Shown here one piece after another: positions 51,151 to 59,842 of a stretch of DNA of 64,000 nucleotides. Under the pieces are notes generated by a model. That model saw only the letters and a program-made list of their open reading frames with translations. It did no database searches and had not been told where the DNA came from. The translations under genes and the position numbers were made by a program. Position 1 is the first letter of the stretch; each line of letters begins with the position of its first letter. Origin of the DNA: Lacrimispora indolis DSM 755 (GTDB taxonomy: Bacteria > Bacillota > Clostridia > Lachnospirales > Lachnospiraceae); contig NZ_AZUI01000001.1 of assembly GCF_000526995.1 (NCBI RefSeq), positions 4,382,001 through 4,446,000 on the forward strand, given 5' to 3'.

Positions 51151-52068
51151 ATGAAGGCAGGATCTAATAAATTGCTGAAGGATATCCGGAAAAACATGGG
51201 GCTGTACATACTCCTGGCAATCCCTGTAATCTGGTATATCGTGTTTAAATATATTCCCATGTATGGACTTCAGATCGCTTTTCGCAGGTTCAACCCGACT
51301 TTGGGAATTATGAAAAGTCCGTGGGTGGGGTTCACTTACTTTGAACAGTTTTTTAATTCTTATTATTTTAGGGATGTGCTGTTTAATACGGTTTCCTTAA
51401 GTGTATTTACTCTTTTTGTTGGATTTCCGGCGCCGATTTTTTTGGCGCTGGTTATCAACGAAATTAAAAACACCCGCTTAAAAAAGGCAGTACAAAATAT
51501 CACTTATATGCCGAACTTTTTGTCAGTGGTCGTAATTGTCAGCATGCTGGCCTTGTTTTCCAATAAAGAATATGGATTATTTAATCAGATAACCGGTTTC
51601 TTCGGAATAGGGCCGGTGGATTATATGTCAAAGCCCACGGCGTTTCAGCCTCTTTATGTGTTTTCCAATGTGTGGCAATACATGGGATTTAATGCAATAA
51701 TTTATATTGCGGCGCTGACTTCCGTGGATCCCCAGCTGTACGAGGCGGCTTCCATTGACGGAGCTTCCAGATTTCAAAAGATCATACATATTTCAATTCC
51801 TGCAATTATGGGAACCATTCTCATTCTTTTAATAATGAGGATCGGAAGCATTATGGACGTAGGCTTTGAGAAGGTATTGATCATGCAGAGGGATGTGACC
51901 CTGTCTGTCAGTGAGGTGATTTCCACCTTCATTTATAAGAACGGAATACAAAAAGGCCAGTTCAGCTATAGTACGGCGGTTGGTATCTTTAACTCTGTCA
52001 TTAATTTTTTGCTGCTGGTCGGGGCAAACATGATCAGCAAAAAGACCGCAAAAACAGGACTTTGGTAA
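51151..52068 (+). CDS. ABC transporter permease (LplB type)
   Basis: The protein has 305 residues and six membrane helices. The N-terminal YILLAIPVIWYIVFKYIPMYGLQIAFR and the EAA loop YEAASIDGASRFQKIIHISIP are typical of LplB-like permeases for complex oligosaccharides. It lies 11 bp after the binding-protein gene, with GGGGAAAAGG before the ATG. It pairs with the next permease; no ATPase gene is nearby. Confidence 0.93.
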   Translation: MKAGSNKLLKDIRKNMGLYILLAIPVIWYIVFKYIPMYGLQIAFRRFNPTLGIMKSPWVGFTYFEQFFNSYYFRDVLFNTVSLSVFTLFVGFPAPIFLALVINEIKNTRLKKAVQNITYMPNFLSVVVIVSMLALFSNKEYGLFNQITGFFGIGPVDYMSKPTAFQPLYVFSNVWQYMGFNAIIYIAALTSVDPQLYEAASIDGASRFQKIIHISIPAIMGTILILLIMRIGSIMDVGFEKVLIMQRDVTLSVSEVISTFIYKNGIQKGQFSYSTAVGIFNSVINFLLLVGANMISKKTAKTGLW

Positions 52069-52077
52069 GGGGGTATC

Positions 52078-52968
52078 ATGAAAAAAATATCAGAAGCTCT
52101 TCACAGCGACCGGCTGTTTGACTGGGTGATAACCCTGATCGCAATGATTGTAATATTGATCGTGCTGATCCCCTTGATATTCGTGATGGCAGCCTCCTTT
52201 TCTGACCCGGATATGGTGATTCGGGGAAAGGTATTCCTCATCCCTAAGGGAATAACAACAAAGGCATATACCATGGTTTTTGAAAACAAGGATATATGGA
52301 GGGGATTTGCCAACTCTTTGTTTTACACTGCTGCCGGAACCCTGATCAGTGTTACGCTGACTGTTCTGGCAGCCTACCCGCTTTCCAGAAAAGGGCTGCC
52401 GGGAAGAAACTTACTCATGATGGGAATTTTGTTTACCATGTATTTCAGCGGGGGAATGGTGCCCACTTATCTTCTTGTCAGAGATTTGGGTATGTATAAT
52501 ACGGTATGGGCAGTTTTAGTTCCTGCGGCTCTGTCCACCTATAATTTAATTGTGGCAAAGACATTTTTTGAAAACAGCATACCCGAGGAGCTGTACGAGT
52601 CGGCTTATTTAGACGGCTGCGGGAACATTCAAATGCTGTTTAAAATCGTGCTGCCTTTAAGCAAGGCCATACTGGCGGTTTTGGTTTTGTACTATGCGGT
52701 AGGAATCTGGAATTCTTATTTTGATGCATTGATTTATCTAAAGGACACCGCCAAACATCCTCTGCAGATTGTTCTTCGCAATATACTTCTTTTGGGGCAG
52801 ACAGAGCAAATGGGCACAAATGATGTGGGAATGGCGGAAAAAATCAAAATGGCAGAGGCAATCAAATATTCTGCCATTGTGGTTTCCAGCATACCGATGA
52901 TTCTCATTTATCCCTTTATTCAGAAACATTTTGTTAAGGGAGTAATGATTGGTGCGGTGAAAGGATAG
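52078..52968 (+). CDS. ABC transporter permease (YtcP type)
   Basis: The protein has 296 residues and six membrane helices. YtcP features are DWVITLIAMIVILIVLIPLIFVMAASFSDP, the FSGGMVPTYLLV loop and an EAA-like loop YESAYLDGCGNIQMLFKIVLP; it ends HFVKGVMIGAVKG. It is the partner of the LplB-type protein 9 bp upstream. The sulfatase gene begins 4 bp after its stop, so transport and desulfation are tightly linked. Confidence 0.93.
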   Translation: MKKISEALHSDRLFDWVITLIAMIVILIVLIPLIFVMAASFSDPDMVIRGKVFLIPKGITTKAYTMVFENKDIWRGFANSLFYTAAGTLISVTLTVLAAYPLSRKGLPGRNLLMMGILFTMYFSGGMVPTYLLVRDLGMYNTVWAVLVPAALSTYNLIVAKTFFENSIPEELYESAYLDGCGNIQMLFKIVLPLSKAILAVLVLYYAVGIWNSYFDALIYLKDTAKHPLQIVLRNILLLGQTEQMGTNDVGMAEKIKMAEAIKYSAIVVSSIPMILIYPFIQKHFVKGVMIGAVKG

Positions 52969-52972
52969 CAGG

Positions 52973-54529
52973 ATGGAAAAGAAACCTAATATAATTATTG
53001 TTATGACTGACCAGCAGCGCTGGGATCTGCGAAAAAGCAGAGGATATGAATTGGACACCATGCCCTTTTTGGATCAATGGGCAAAGGGCGGGGTGGATTT
53101 TGACCGGGCTTATACACCAAATCCTACCTGTATGCCGGCCAGGGTCAGTATGTTTACCGGCCGCTACAGCCAGTGCCACCAGGTGCGCACCAATCATAAT
53201 GCGGTTGATGCCTTATATACTGAGGATCTCATGGATGTTCTTAAATCCTGCGGATACCGGATGGCGCTGTGCGGGAAAAATCATTCCCACAGAAAGAACG
53301 AGGAGTTTGATTACTATGAAACATGCGGCCATCTGGGAAATGAGGGAGAAATAAATACAACACCTGCCCAAAAGGAGTTCGCAAAGTTTTTAATTGATAC
53401 AAAGCATATGGAAACACATGTCCCTTCCCCTCAGGGGGTGGAGGTGCAGCATCCATATAGAAATGTATCTTCCATATTCCGTTTTATTGACGAGACGGAG
53501 GAGAATCAGCCGTTTTTTGCCTGGCTGTCATTTGCAGAGCCTCATAATCCTTATCAGGTGCCTGAACCGTATTTTAATATGTTCCCACCTGAAAGTCTTC
53601 CTGAACTGGCTGCAGGCGCAGCGGAATTAGAAGGCAAAGGACCACGTTTTGTCTGGCTTCGCAAGGTATGGGAACAGGTTTTAGGATCAGACATTGACAA
53701 ACGTATCCTGCGGGCGCGTTCTAACTATCACGGGATGCTAAGGCTTATTGATGACCAGTTTAAACGGCTGATTACCGGGCTTAGGGAAAGAGATTTAGAA
53801 AAAGACACGATTGTTATTTTTGTATCAGACCACGGGGACTTTGCCGGTGAATATGGTCTGATCCGCAAAGGGCCGGATCTGCCGGATGGATTGGCCCATA
53901 TCCCTATGATCTGGAGAGGACCGGGGATCCCGGCACATGGGAGGAGAAATACAGAGTTTGTAAATTTAATTGATGTTCTTCCTACCATCTGTAATCTGCT
54001 GGAGGTGGATATACCTCTTGGCTGCCAGGGGAAAAGCTTGTTACCCGTACTAAAGGATGAGGAGATTCCAAAACAGGAATTTGATACAGCCTATGCAGAA
54101 AGCGGGTATTCCGGCCTGTTCTGGAATGAGGCGGATGAACTGACCCTGCCCCAGGAGGGAGCAGTTCCCAAGAACTGGGAAGCCTTTGACTGCCTAAATA
54201 CCTGGACCCAATGCGGACAGGTGAGGGCATTGTGGAAGGGAGATTACCACATTCAGCTGAATATGATGGGAGAGGGATATTTATACAACTTAAAGAACGA
54301 TCCCCATGAATGCAGGAACTTATGGGAGGATGGGGACAGCCAAGGCATAAAAACGGAGCTTCTAATCCAGCTTTCAGCTGCAATGATGAAGGCCTCGGAT
54401 CCTCTTCCTGTGCCTCATAACCGCTATCGGACAAAGCTTCATCCAAAAGGGTACTGGAATCAAAGCTATATTTCTCCGGATACCGGAGTACGCCCCATGA
54501 AAGCAATCGGCAGCAGGGGAAACATATAA
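52973..54529 (+). CDS. Type-I sulfatase (Cys-type, formylglycine-dependent)
   Basis: The protein has 518 residues. NIIIVMTDQQRWD at the start carries the metal-binding Asp. The modification motif is C53-M-P-A-R57 (C-x-P-x-R), followed by the family FTGRY. KNH around 102-104 and VSDHGDFAGEYGL are further active-site elements. Cys53 must be converted to formylglycine by a maturase that is not in the window. It has no signal peptide, so it acts on imported sulfated sugar. It resembles sulfatases of carbohydrate loci; the sulfate position is not predictable. Confidence 0.92.
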   Translation: MEKKPNIIIVMTDQQRWDLRKSRGYELDTMPFLDQWAKGGVDFDRAYTPNPTCMPARVSMFTGRYSQCHQVRTNHNAVDALYTEDLMDVLKSCGYRMALCGKNHSHRKNEEFDYYETCGHLGNEGEINTTPAQKEFAKFLIDTKHMETHVPSPQGVEVQHPYRNVSSIFRFIDETEENQPFFAWLSFAEPHNPYQVPEPYFNMFPPESLPELAAGAAELEGKGPRFVWLRKVWEQVLGSDIDKRILRARSNYHGMLRLIDDQFKRLITGLRERDLEKDTIVIFVSDHGDFAGEYGLIRKGPDLPDGLAHIPMIWRGPGIPAHGRRNTEFVNLIDVLPTICNLLEVDIPLGCQGKSLLPVLKDEEIPKQEFDTAYAESGYSGLFWNEADELTLPQEGAVPKNWEAFDCLNTWTQCGQVRALWKGDYHIQLNMMGEGYLYNLKNDPHECRNLWEDGDSQGIKTELLIQLSAAMMKASDPLPVPHNRYRTKLHPKGYWNQSYISPDTGVRPMKAIGSRGNI

Positions 54530-54554
54530 AAACAATTGGAAGGCGGAAGTGGAG

Positions 54555-56270
54555 ATGTTGGAAAGAGAATATTACCCCAGGCCGGATTTTATCCGCAAGG
54601 ACTGGATCAGCCTGGACGGGGAATGGGATTTTTCCTTTGACAAGGATTCCTTTGACAGAAAAATCATGGTTCCTTTTTGCTATCAATCTCAAATGAGCGG
54701 AATCGGTGAGACGGAAGATCATGAAATCGTATGGTACCGGAAAACCTTTCATGCTGATTTTGAGAAAATAAAGGGAAGGCGTCTGCTGCTTAAATTCGGA
54801 GCGGTGGATTATGAAGCCTTTGTTTATGTAAATGGCTGTTTAGCCGGAATCCACAAAGGGGGAAGTACTCCTTTTGAAGTAGATATCACGGACTATGTGA
54901 AAGAAGAAAAAACGGTTTTAACGGTTAAAGTCCGGGATGGGAAAGAGGCTGATAAGCCCAGGGGCAAGCAGAGCTGGACAGGTGAGCTTTTTGGGTGCTG
55001 GTATACACCTACAACAGGGATCTGGCAGTCGGTATGGCTGGAATATGCCGGTGATACCCACATAACGAGAGTTAAGATCACTCCCCGCCTGGAAGAGCAG
55101 GAAGCACTCTGTGAAGTCTTTCTATCTGACAACAGGAAACTGGAGGCAGAAATTGAAGTAACAGTGGATTCCGTTTCATTGGGAGAAAAGGTCTGGCTGG
55201 GAAGGCAGACGATCCTGTGTGAAAACGGATACGGAAAATGTGTCATTGCTTTTCCGGACTGGGATATCAGACGGCACTACATCATCTGGAGCCCAAAAGA
55301 ACCAAATCTGGTTGACGTGGAGGTAAGGCTTAAGGATCAGCAGACCATTGACCGGGTCAGCACCTATTTCGGCATGCGTTCCGTGGAAATAAGAAAGGGA
55401 AAAGTCTACTTAAATGGAGAAGAACTGTACCAGCGTCTGGTTTTAGACCAGGGGTACTGGCCGGATTCCCTTCTGACACCTCCTGATGGAGAAGCCATAA
55501 AAAAGGATGTGCGACTCACAAAAGAAATGGGATTTAACGGTGCAAGAAAGCATCAGAAAATTGATGATCCCAGATATTATTATTGGGCGGACAGACTTGG
55601 CCTGCTGGTGTGGGGTGAGCTGCCCAGCTGCTACCTTTATAATGACAGAACCGTGTATCATTCGGTAAACGAAATGATGGAATTCATTGACCGGGATTTT
55701 AACCATCCCTGTATGATTACCTGGGTGCCTGTCAATGAAAGCTGGGGAATCCGCAATGTGCGGACCAGCCTTCAGCAGCAGAACTTTTCAAATGCAATGA
55801 TATATCTGATTAAAGCTCTGGATCCAACCAGAATAGTAAGCGGAAATGACGGTTGGGAACAAACAGAGCATACCGATATTTTGGCAATTCACGATTACCT
55901 GCTGCAGCCTCACAACCTGGATAAGTACGATGACTTTGCAGCGGTTATTGAAGGAAGAGCTGAAACCAGGGCTGTTCTGGCAGAGGGACAAACCTATCAG
56001 GGGCAGCCGGTGCTGGTGACGGAGTATGGCGGTATTGCTTTTGACAACGGTGAAGGGGGCTGGGGGTATTATAACAAGGTACAGGGAGAAGATGATTTCC
56101 TTGCCCGCCTGGAGCCTGTTACCGGTTTTTTAATAAACAGCGGAAGGTTTGCCGGATACTGTTATACTCAGATGACTGATGTGATGCAGGAGGTAAATGG
56201 CCTTTTGTATCCGGACAGAACACCAAAAGTTGGGATTGAAAAGCTGAAAAAGATATTTGGAAGAGAATGA
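54555..56270 (+). CDS. GH2 glycoside hydrolase (beta-glucuronidase/beta-galactosidase group, substrate open)
   Basis: The protein has 571 residues with the three GH2 parts: sugar-binding jelly roll (about 15-165), immunoglobulin-like domain (about 170-275) and TIM barrel. The acid/base is Glu395 in WVPVNESWG and the nucleophile Glu490 in VTEYGG. The NxK motif that marks classical beta-glucuronidases is not evident, so a plain beta-glucuronidase call is not justified. ATG 54555 is preferred to GTG 54549 by RBS spacing. With the sulfatase upstream it would finish the breakdown of a sulfated oligosaccharide. Confidence 0.85.
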   Translation: MLEREYYPRPDFIRKDWISLDGEWDFSFDKDSFDRKIMVPFCYQSQMSGIGETEDHEIVWYRKTFHADFEKIKGRRLLLKFGAVDYEAFVYVNGCLAGIHKGGSTPFEVDITDYVKEEKTVLTVKVRDGKEADKPRGKQSWTGELFGCWYTPTTGIWQSVWLEYAGDTHITRVKITPRLEEQEALCEVFLSDNRKLEAEIEVTVDSVSLGEKVWLGRQTILCENGYGKCVIAFPDWDIRRHYIIWSPKEPNLVDVEVRLKDQQTIDRVSTYFGMRSVEIRKGKVYLNGEELYQRLVLDQGYWPDSLLTPPDGEAIKKDVRLTKEMGFNGARKHQKIDDPRYYYWADRLGLLVWGELPSCYLYNDRTVYHSVNEMMEFIDRDFNHPCMITWVPVNESWGIRNVRTSLQQQNFSNAMIYLIKALDPTRIVSGNDGWEQTEHTDILAIHDYLLQPHNLDKYDDFAAVIEGRAETRAVLAEGQTYQGQPVLVTEYGGIAFDNGEGGWGYYNKVQGEDDFLARLEPVTGFLINSGRFAGYCYTQMTDVMQEVNGLLYPDRTPKVGIEKLKKIFGRE

Positions 56271-56283
56271 CACAGACAGGCAG

Positions 56284-56324
56284 AAATAGCCGTTCCCCGG
56301 ATTTTGCGCGGGGGATGGCTATTT
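56284..56324 (+). terminator. Weak terminator-like hairpin after the GH2 gene
   Basis: AAATAGCC (56284-56291) pairs with GGCTATTT (56317-56324), with an inner CCCC/GGGG. The T-run is poor (TATTTGTGTAT), so termination may be partial. Confidence 0.5.
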
Positions 56325-56383
56325 GTGTATTAACACGCCTCAGTTTCTTTGGCGGTTTCTGGCGGAAGGACTTCTGAATGGAA

Positions 56384-56412
56384 ATGACATTTTCCATTTT
56401 CTGTGTTATGAT
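56384..56412 (+). promoter_or_regulatory. Promoter of the second cobalamin operon
   Basis: ATGACA (56384-56389), 17 nt and TATGAT (56407-56412) lie about 55 nt before the cobS start. There is no room for a cobalamin riboswitch, and none is recognisable further upstream (56271-56383). Confidence 0.65.
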
Positions 56413-56465
56413 TATTTTAAATGCCGGGCGTGCCGCCTGGTTTAAGCATCATGAGGAGGTGGAAT

Positions 56466-57233
56466 ATGAATCTTTTTGGCAGCTTTGTTATTGCGTTTTC
56501 CATGTACTCCCGTGTTCCAATGCCCCAACTGGAATGGACAAAGGAGCGGATGAAATATGTTATGTGTTTTTTCCCACTTACCGGAGCAGTTATCGGCCTG
56601 CTGAACGTTTCAGTTGTTTTTGGCTGCAATGCTCTTGGTTTTCGTCATTTCGGACAAATACTTCCTGTGGTAATTCCTATCCTGGTTACTGGAGGCATCC
56701 ATATGGATGGATTTCTGGATGTGGTAGATGCCAGATCTTCTCATGGGGAGAGGAAGAAAAAGCTTGAAATATTAAAAGATCCTCATACAGGAGCGTTTGC
56801 CATCATCGGCTGCGGTGTATACATGGTTCTTTATCTGGCCGCCTTTTTGGAAATGCGTCCGGCCATGATACCGGTCTATTGCATAACCTTTGTGGTTACA
56901 AGGGCCTTAAGCGGCCTGTCTGTTGTCACATTTCCCATGGCAAAGGAAAGCGGGCTGGCGGCCTCCTTTTCCGGAGCGGCTGGGAAGAGGGCAGTGGCTG
57001 TTGTGATGGTTTTGTATCTGGCAGCGGCGGAGTGGGGAATCTGGTATCTGGGAGGAATGATTCCTGCCGTTGCAACCCTTTTGATCTCTCTTCTTATTTA
57101 TTGGTATTATTATGCCATGGCAAGGCGGGAGTTTGGAGGGATCACCGGCGATCTGGCGGGATATTTTCTGCAGATATGCGAACTGGCCCTTGTGGCAGGA
57201 CTGGCTGTTGTATCCCATCTGGTAACACTGTAA
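56466..57233 (+). CDS. cobS: Adenosylcobinamide-GDP ribazoletransferase CobS
   Basis: The protein has 255 residues, is highly hydrophobic and fits CobS: FSMYSRVPMP at the start, FFPLTGAVIG, the catalytic-region GGIHMDGFLDVVDA with its acidic cluster, and LKDPHTGAFAIIG. It joins GDP-cobinamide with alpha-ribazole in the membrane. GAGGAGGTGG precedes ATG 56466; the frame upstream is not coding. First gene of the second cobalamin operon. CobT and a full CobU are in the first operon, 33 kb away. Confidence 0.94.
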   Translation: MNLFGSFVIAFSMYSRVPMPQLEWTKERMKYVMCFFPLTGAVIGLLNVSVVFGCNALGFRHFGQILPVVIPILVTGGIHMDGFLDVVDARSSHGERKKKLEILKDPHTGAFAIIGCGVYMVLYLAAFLEMRPAMIPVYCITFVVTRALSGLSVVTFPMAKESGLAASFSGAAGKRAVAVVMVLYLAAAEWGIWYLGGMIPAVATLLISLLIYWYYYAMARREFGGITGDLAGYFLQICELALVAGLAVVSHLVTL

Positions 57234-57275
57234 AAGAGAGAGGAAACACCCATAGGGGTATAGAAAGAGGAAAGC

Positions 57276-57698
57276 ATGATATTGATTGTAGGCGGAGCTT
57301 GGCAGGGAAAGCTGGCCTTTGCCGTGGGGCTGGCAAAGAAAGCATATCCCCCTGATTCACCGGCGTTTAAAAATGAGAAAAAGGAAGAGTATGAGATCGC
57401 AGAAGGCAGCAGGGACAGCTTTGAAGCTGCCATGAAGTGCCGGATCATCCACGGTCTTCATGAGTATATAAGACGGCTTTTAAAAGAAGGAAAAAGCGTT
57501 GATGACTTTCTTTCAGCGGTCCTGCAGCAAAATCCCCATGTTATTATTACCTCCAATGAACTGGGCTGCGGCATCGTGCCCATGGATCCGGGGGACAGGC
57601 AGTGGAGAGAAGTGTCGGGAAGGGCGTCTGTAAGATTAGCCCGGACCTCAGGAGAGGTTTACCGCATGGTATGCGGAATTGCGTCTCGGATCAAATAG
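57276..57698 (+). CDS. Short CobU-like protein with altered P-loop
   Basis: The protein has 140 residues and resembles the adenosylcobinamide kinase family, but is about 60 residues shorter than the CobU at 22693. The P-loop is GGAWQGK (6-12), lacking GSGKS and the following Ser. The late block ITSNELGCGIVPMDPGDRQWRE matches the CobU guanine site better than the other paralogue does. It may be a second, divergent cobinamide kinase or a partner subunit. It lies between cobS and cbiB, 42 bp after cobS, with AGAGGAAAG before the ATG. Confidence 0.75.
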   Translation: MILIVGGAWQGKLAFAVGLAKKAYPPDSPAFKNEKKEEYEIAEGSRDSFEAAMKCRIIHGLHEYIRRLLKEGKSVDDFLSAVLQQNPHVIITSNELGCGIVPMDPGDRQWREVSGRASVRLARTSGEVYRMVCGIASRIK

Positions 57699-57720
57699 AC
57701 AAAAGGTCAGGAAATGGAAC

Positions 57721-58716
57721 ATGATAAGATTACATTTAGCAGCAGTGCTGGCCGGATGCTTTCTGGATTTATGCTTTGGAGATCCCCGTTTCCTTTGGCA
57801 TCCGGTTTGCGGGATTGGCTCGCTCATAAGCTGGCTGGAGAAAAAACTAAGGAAAAGATTTCCCAAGGGAGAAACAGGGGAAAGGAGAGCCGGTTTATGT
57901 CTGGTGATTCTTGTGCTTTTGGTAACAGGTGCCCTGTCCGGGGCAATTCTGTGGACCGCTTATTTCCTCTCTCCCTATGCCGGATTTCTTATAGAAAGCG
58001 TGATGTGCGGCCAGATGATGGCATGGCGTTCCCTGCGGGAGGAAAGCATGAAGGTCTATAAGGCGTTTTTCAGTGGAGATGCGGAAGGGGCCAGAACGGC
58101 CGTATCCATGATTGTAGGCCGTGATACAAAAAACTTGTCAGAAGAGGGGATCACAAAGGCAGCGGTGGAAACCGTGGCGGAAAACACTTCAGATGGAATC
58201 ATTGCGCCTTTGCTCTCCATGGCTCTCTTTGGAGGCGTGGGAGTGTTTTTATATAAGGCGGTAAATACCATGGATTCCATGGTAGGCTATAAAAATGAAC
58301 GGTATCTCTGGTTTGGGAGGGCAGCGGCCAGGCTTGATGATATCTGTAATTTCATACCGGCCCGGTTATCCGCGGCCCTTATGATAGGAGCAGGGTATGT
58401 GTGTCAGCTTTTATATGGATTCAAGGGAAAAGAAAACCCTTACAGCGGCAGGAACGGCCTTAGGATCTTTAAACGGGATCGGTTCAACCACAAAAGTCCT
58501 AATTCAGCCCAGACAGAAGCGGTCTGTGCAGGAGCATTGCAGATCCAGCTGGCGGGAAATGCTTATTATTTTGGAAAGCTATATGAAAAGCCTACCATTG
58601 GAGATCCGGTAAGGCCGGTAGAATACCAGGATATCCCCAGGGCTAATTACCTGATGACCGTTACCTATGTGTTAGGGCTGATCCCTGTATTTCTGATGTT
58701 CCTCATGGCATTTTAA
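57721..58716 (+). CDS. cbiB: Adenosylcobinamide-phosphate synthase CbiB
   Basis: The protein has 331 residues. A membrane protein with CbiB markers: DLCFGDPRFLWHPVCGIG near the start, IVGRDTKNL, AAVETVAENTSDGIIAPLL, KAVNTMDSMVGYKNERY and DRFNHKSPNSAQTEAVCAGAL. It attaches aminopropanol (phosphate) to adenosylcobyric acid. ATG 57721 is chosen from the typical start of the family (MIRLHLA..); an AGGA box lies upstream. It follows the CobU-like gene by 22 bp and precedes cobD, whose product makes its aminopropanol phosphate. Confidence 0.94.
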   Translation: MIRLHLAAVLAGCFLDLCFGDPRFLWHPVCGIGSLISWLEKKLRKRFPKGETGERRAGLCLVILVLLVTGALSGAILWTAYFLSPYAGFLIESVMCGQMMAWRSLREESMKVYKAFFSGDAEGARTAVSMIVGRDTKNLSEEGITKAAVETVAENTSDGIIAPLLSMALFGGVGVFLYKAVNTMDSMVGYKNERYLWFGRAAARLDDICNFIPARLSAALMIGAGYVCQLLYGFKGKENPYSGRNGLRIFKRDRFNHKSPNSAQTEAVCAGALQIQLAGNAYYFGKLYEKPTIGDPVRPVEYQDIPRANYLMTVTYVLGLIPVFLMFLMAF

Positions 58717-58749
58717 ACACAATTTTACATTTAACCGGGAGAAAATGAT

Positions 58750-59838
58750 ATGGAATACCACCATGGCGGAGATATTTATACAAACAACGTGACAATGGAT
58801 TATTCAGCCAATATTAATCCCCTTGGGCTTCCTCAGGGAGTAAAAGAGGCTGTTTATAAAGCAGCAGATGAGTGCGCCTGCTATCCGGACAGCCAATCCA
58901 TGAAACTTCGCAAAGAGCTTTCCGGCTTTCACGGGGTTCCTATGGAGTACATTATTTGCGGAAACGGGGCCGCGGATCTGATCTTTCAAATCGTACAGGC
59001 ATTAAAACCGAAAAATGCCCTGCTGATTGCCCCGTCTTTTCTGGAATACGAACAGGCCCTTAAAGCGTCCTCCTGTAACGTAGTGCATTTTGCCCTAAGG
59101 GAGGAATACGGGTTTCAGCTAAATGAAAAGGAACTGAAAAACTGGCTGGAAAAAAGCGGGGTAGATTTTCAGATGCTGTTTCTATGCAATCCCAACAATC
59201 CCACCGGCTTTGGGGTAAACAAGGAAGTCATGGCAGAGATTCTGGAATATTGCAGGGATCATGGAATCTTTTGCGTGGTGGACGAATGCTTTAATGAATT
59301 CTTGCAGGAGCCGGAACGGTATTCGGTTCTTGATCTTATAGGCCGCGGCGGTTATGAGAACGTGTTTCTCTTAAAGGCATTTACAAAGCTGTACGCCATG
59401 GCCGGGCTGCGCCTGGGTTATGGAATATGCAGCCAAAAAGAGGTTTTGGACCAAATGAATCTCATACGTCAGCCCTGGAGCGTTTCAAGCATTGCCCAGG
59501 CGGCAGGAGAGGCGGCTCTTAAAGAAAGATCATACGTGGAGAAAACAAGACAGTTAATCAGCTGTGAACGGGAGTATTTAAAATCAGCCCTTTCTGATCT
59601 TGGCTTTCAGGTTTTTGACTCCATGGCCAATTATATTTTTTTCAAGGATTTAAGGCCAAAAGCCCTTACCCTGGAAAAGCTTCTTTATAAACAACTTTTG
59701 AACCGGAAAGTTCTGATACGTTCCTGTTCCAACTACAGAGGACTTGACCATACCTATTACCGCATCTGCGTCAAGCAGCGGAAGGAAAATGAAGCGTTTC
59801 TTTCCATACTGAAATCCATAGTGACAGAAGGGAAATAA
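58750..59838 (+). CDS. cobD: L-threonine-O-3-phosphate decarboxylase CobD (PLP enzyme)
   Basis: The protein has 362 residues and is an aminotransferase class-I/II fold: HHGGDIY at the start, [27 protein letters not shown] and the PLP-binding Lys213 in [17 protein letters not shown]. It makes (R)-1-amino-2-propanol phosphate for the CbiB reaction. It is similar to histidinol-phosphate aminotransferase, but the HHGGD start and the cobalamin neighbours support CobD. cbiP follows after 4 bp. Confidence 0.93.
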   Translation: MEYHHGGDIYTNNVTMDYSANINPLGLPQGVKEAVYKAADECACYPDSQSMKLRKELSGFHGVPMEYIICGNGAADLIFQIVQALKPKNALLIAPSFLEYEQALKASSCNVVHFALREEYGFQLNEKELKNWLEKSGVDFQMLFLCNPNNPTGFGVNKEVMAEILEYCRDHGIFCVVDECFNEFLQEPERYSVLDLIGRGGYENVFLLKAFTKLYAMAGLRLGYGICSQKEVLDQMNLIRQPWSVSSIAQAAGEAALKERSYVEKTRQLISCEREYLKSALSDLGFQVFDSMANYIFFKDLRPKALTLEKLLYKQLLNRKVLIRSCSNYRGLDHTYYRICVKQRKENEAFLSILKSIVTEGK

Positions 59839-59842
59839 CCAA

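Noticed and set aside
54555..56270. Firm call of beta-glucuronidase for the GH2 gene
   Set aside because: Catalytic Glu residues show GH2, but the NxK glucuronate motif was not found; the substrate is left open.
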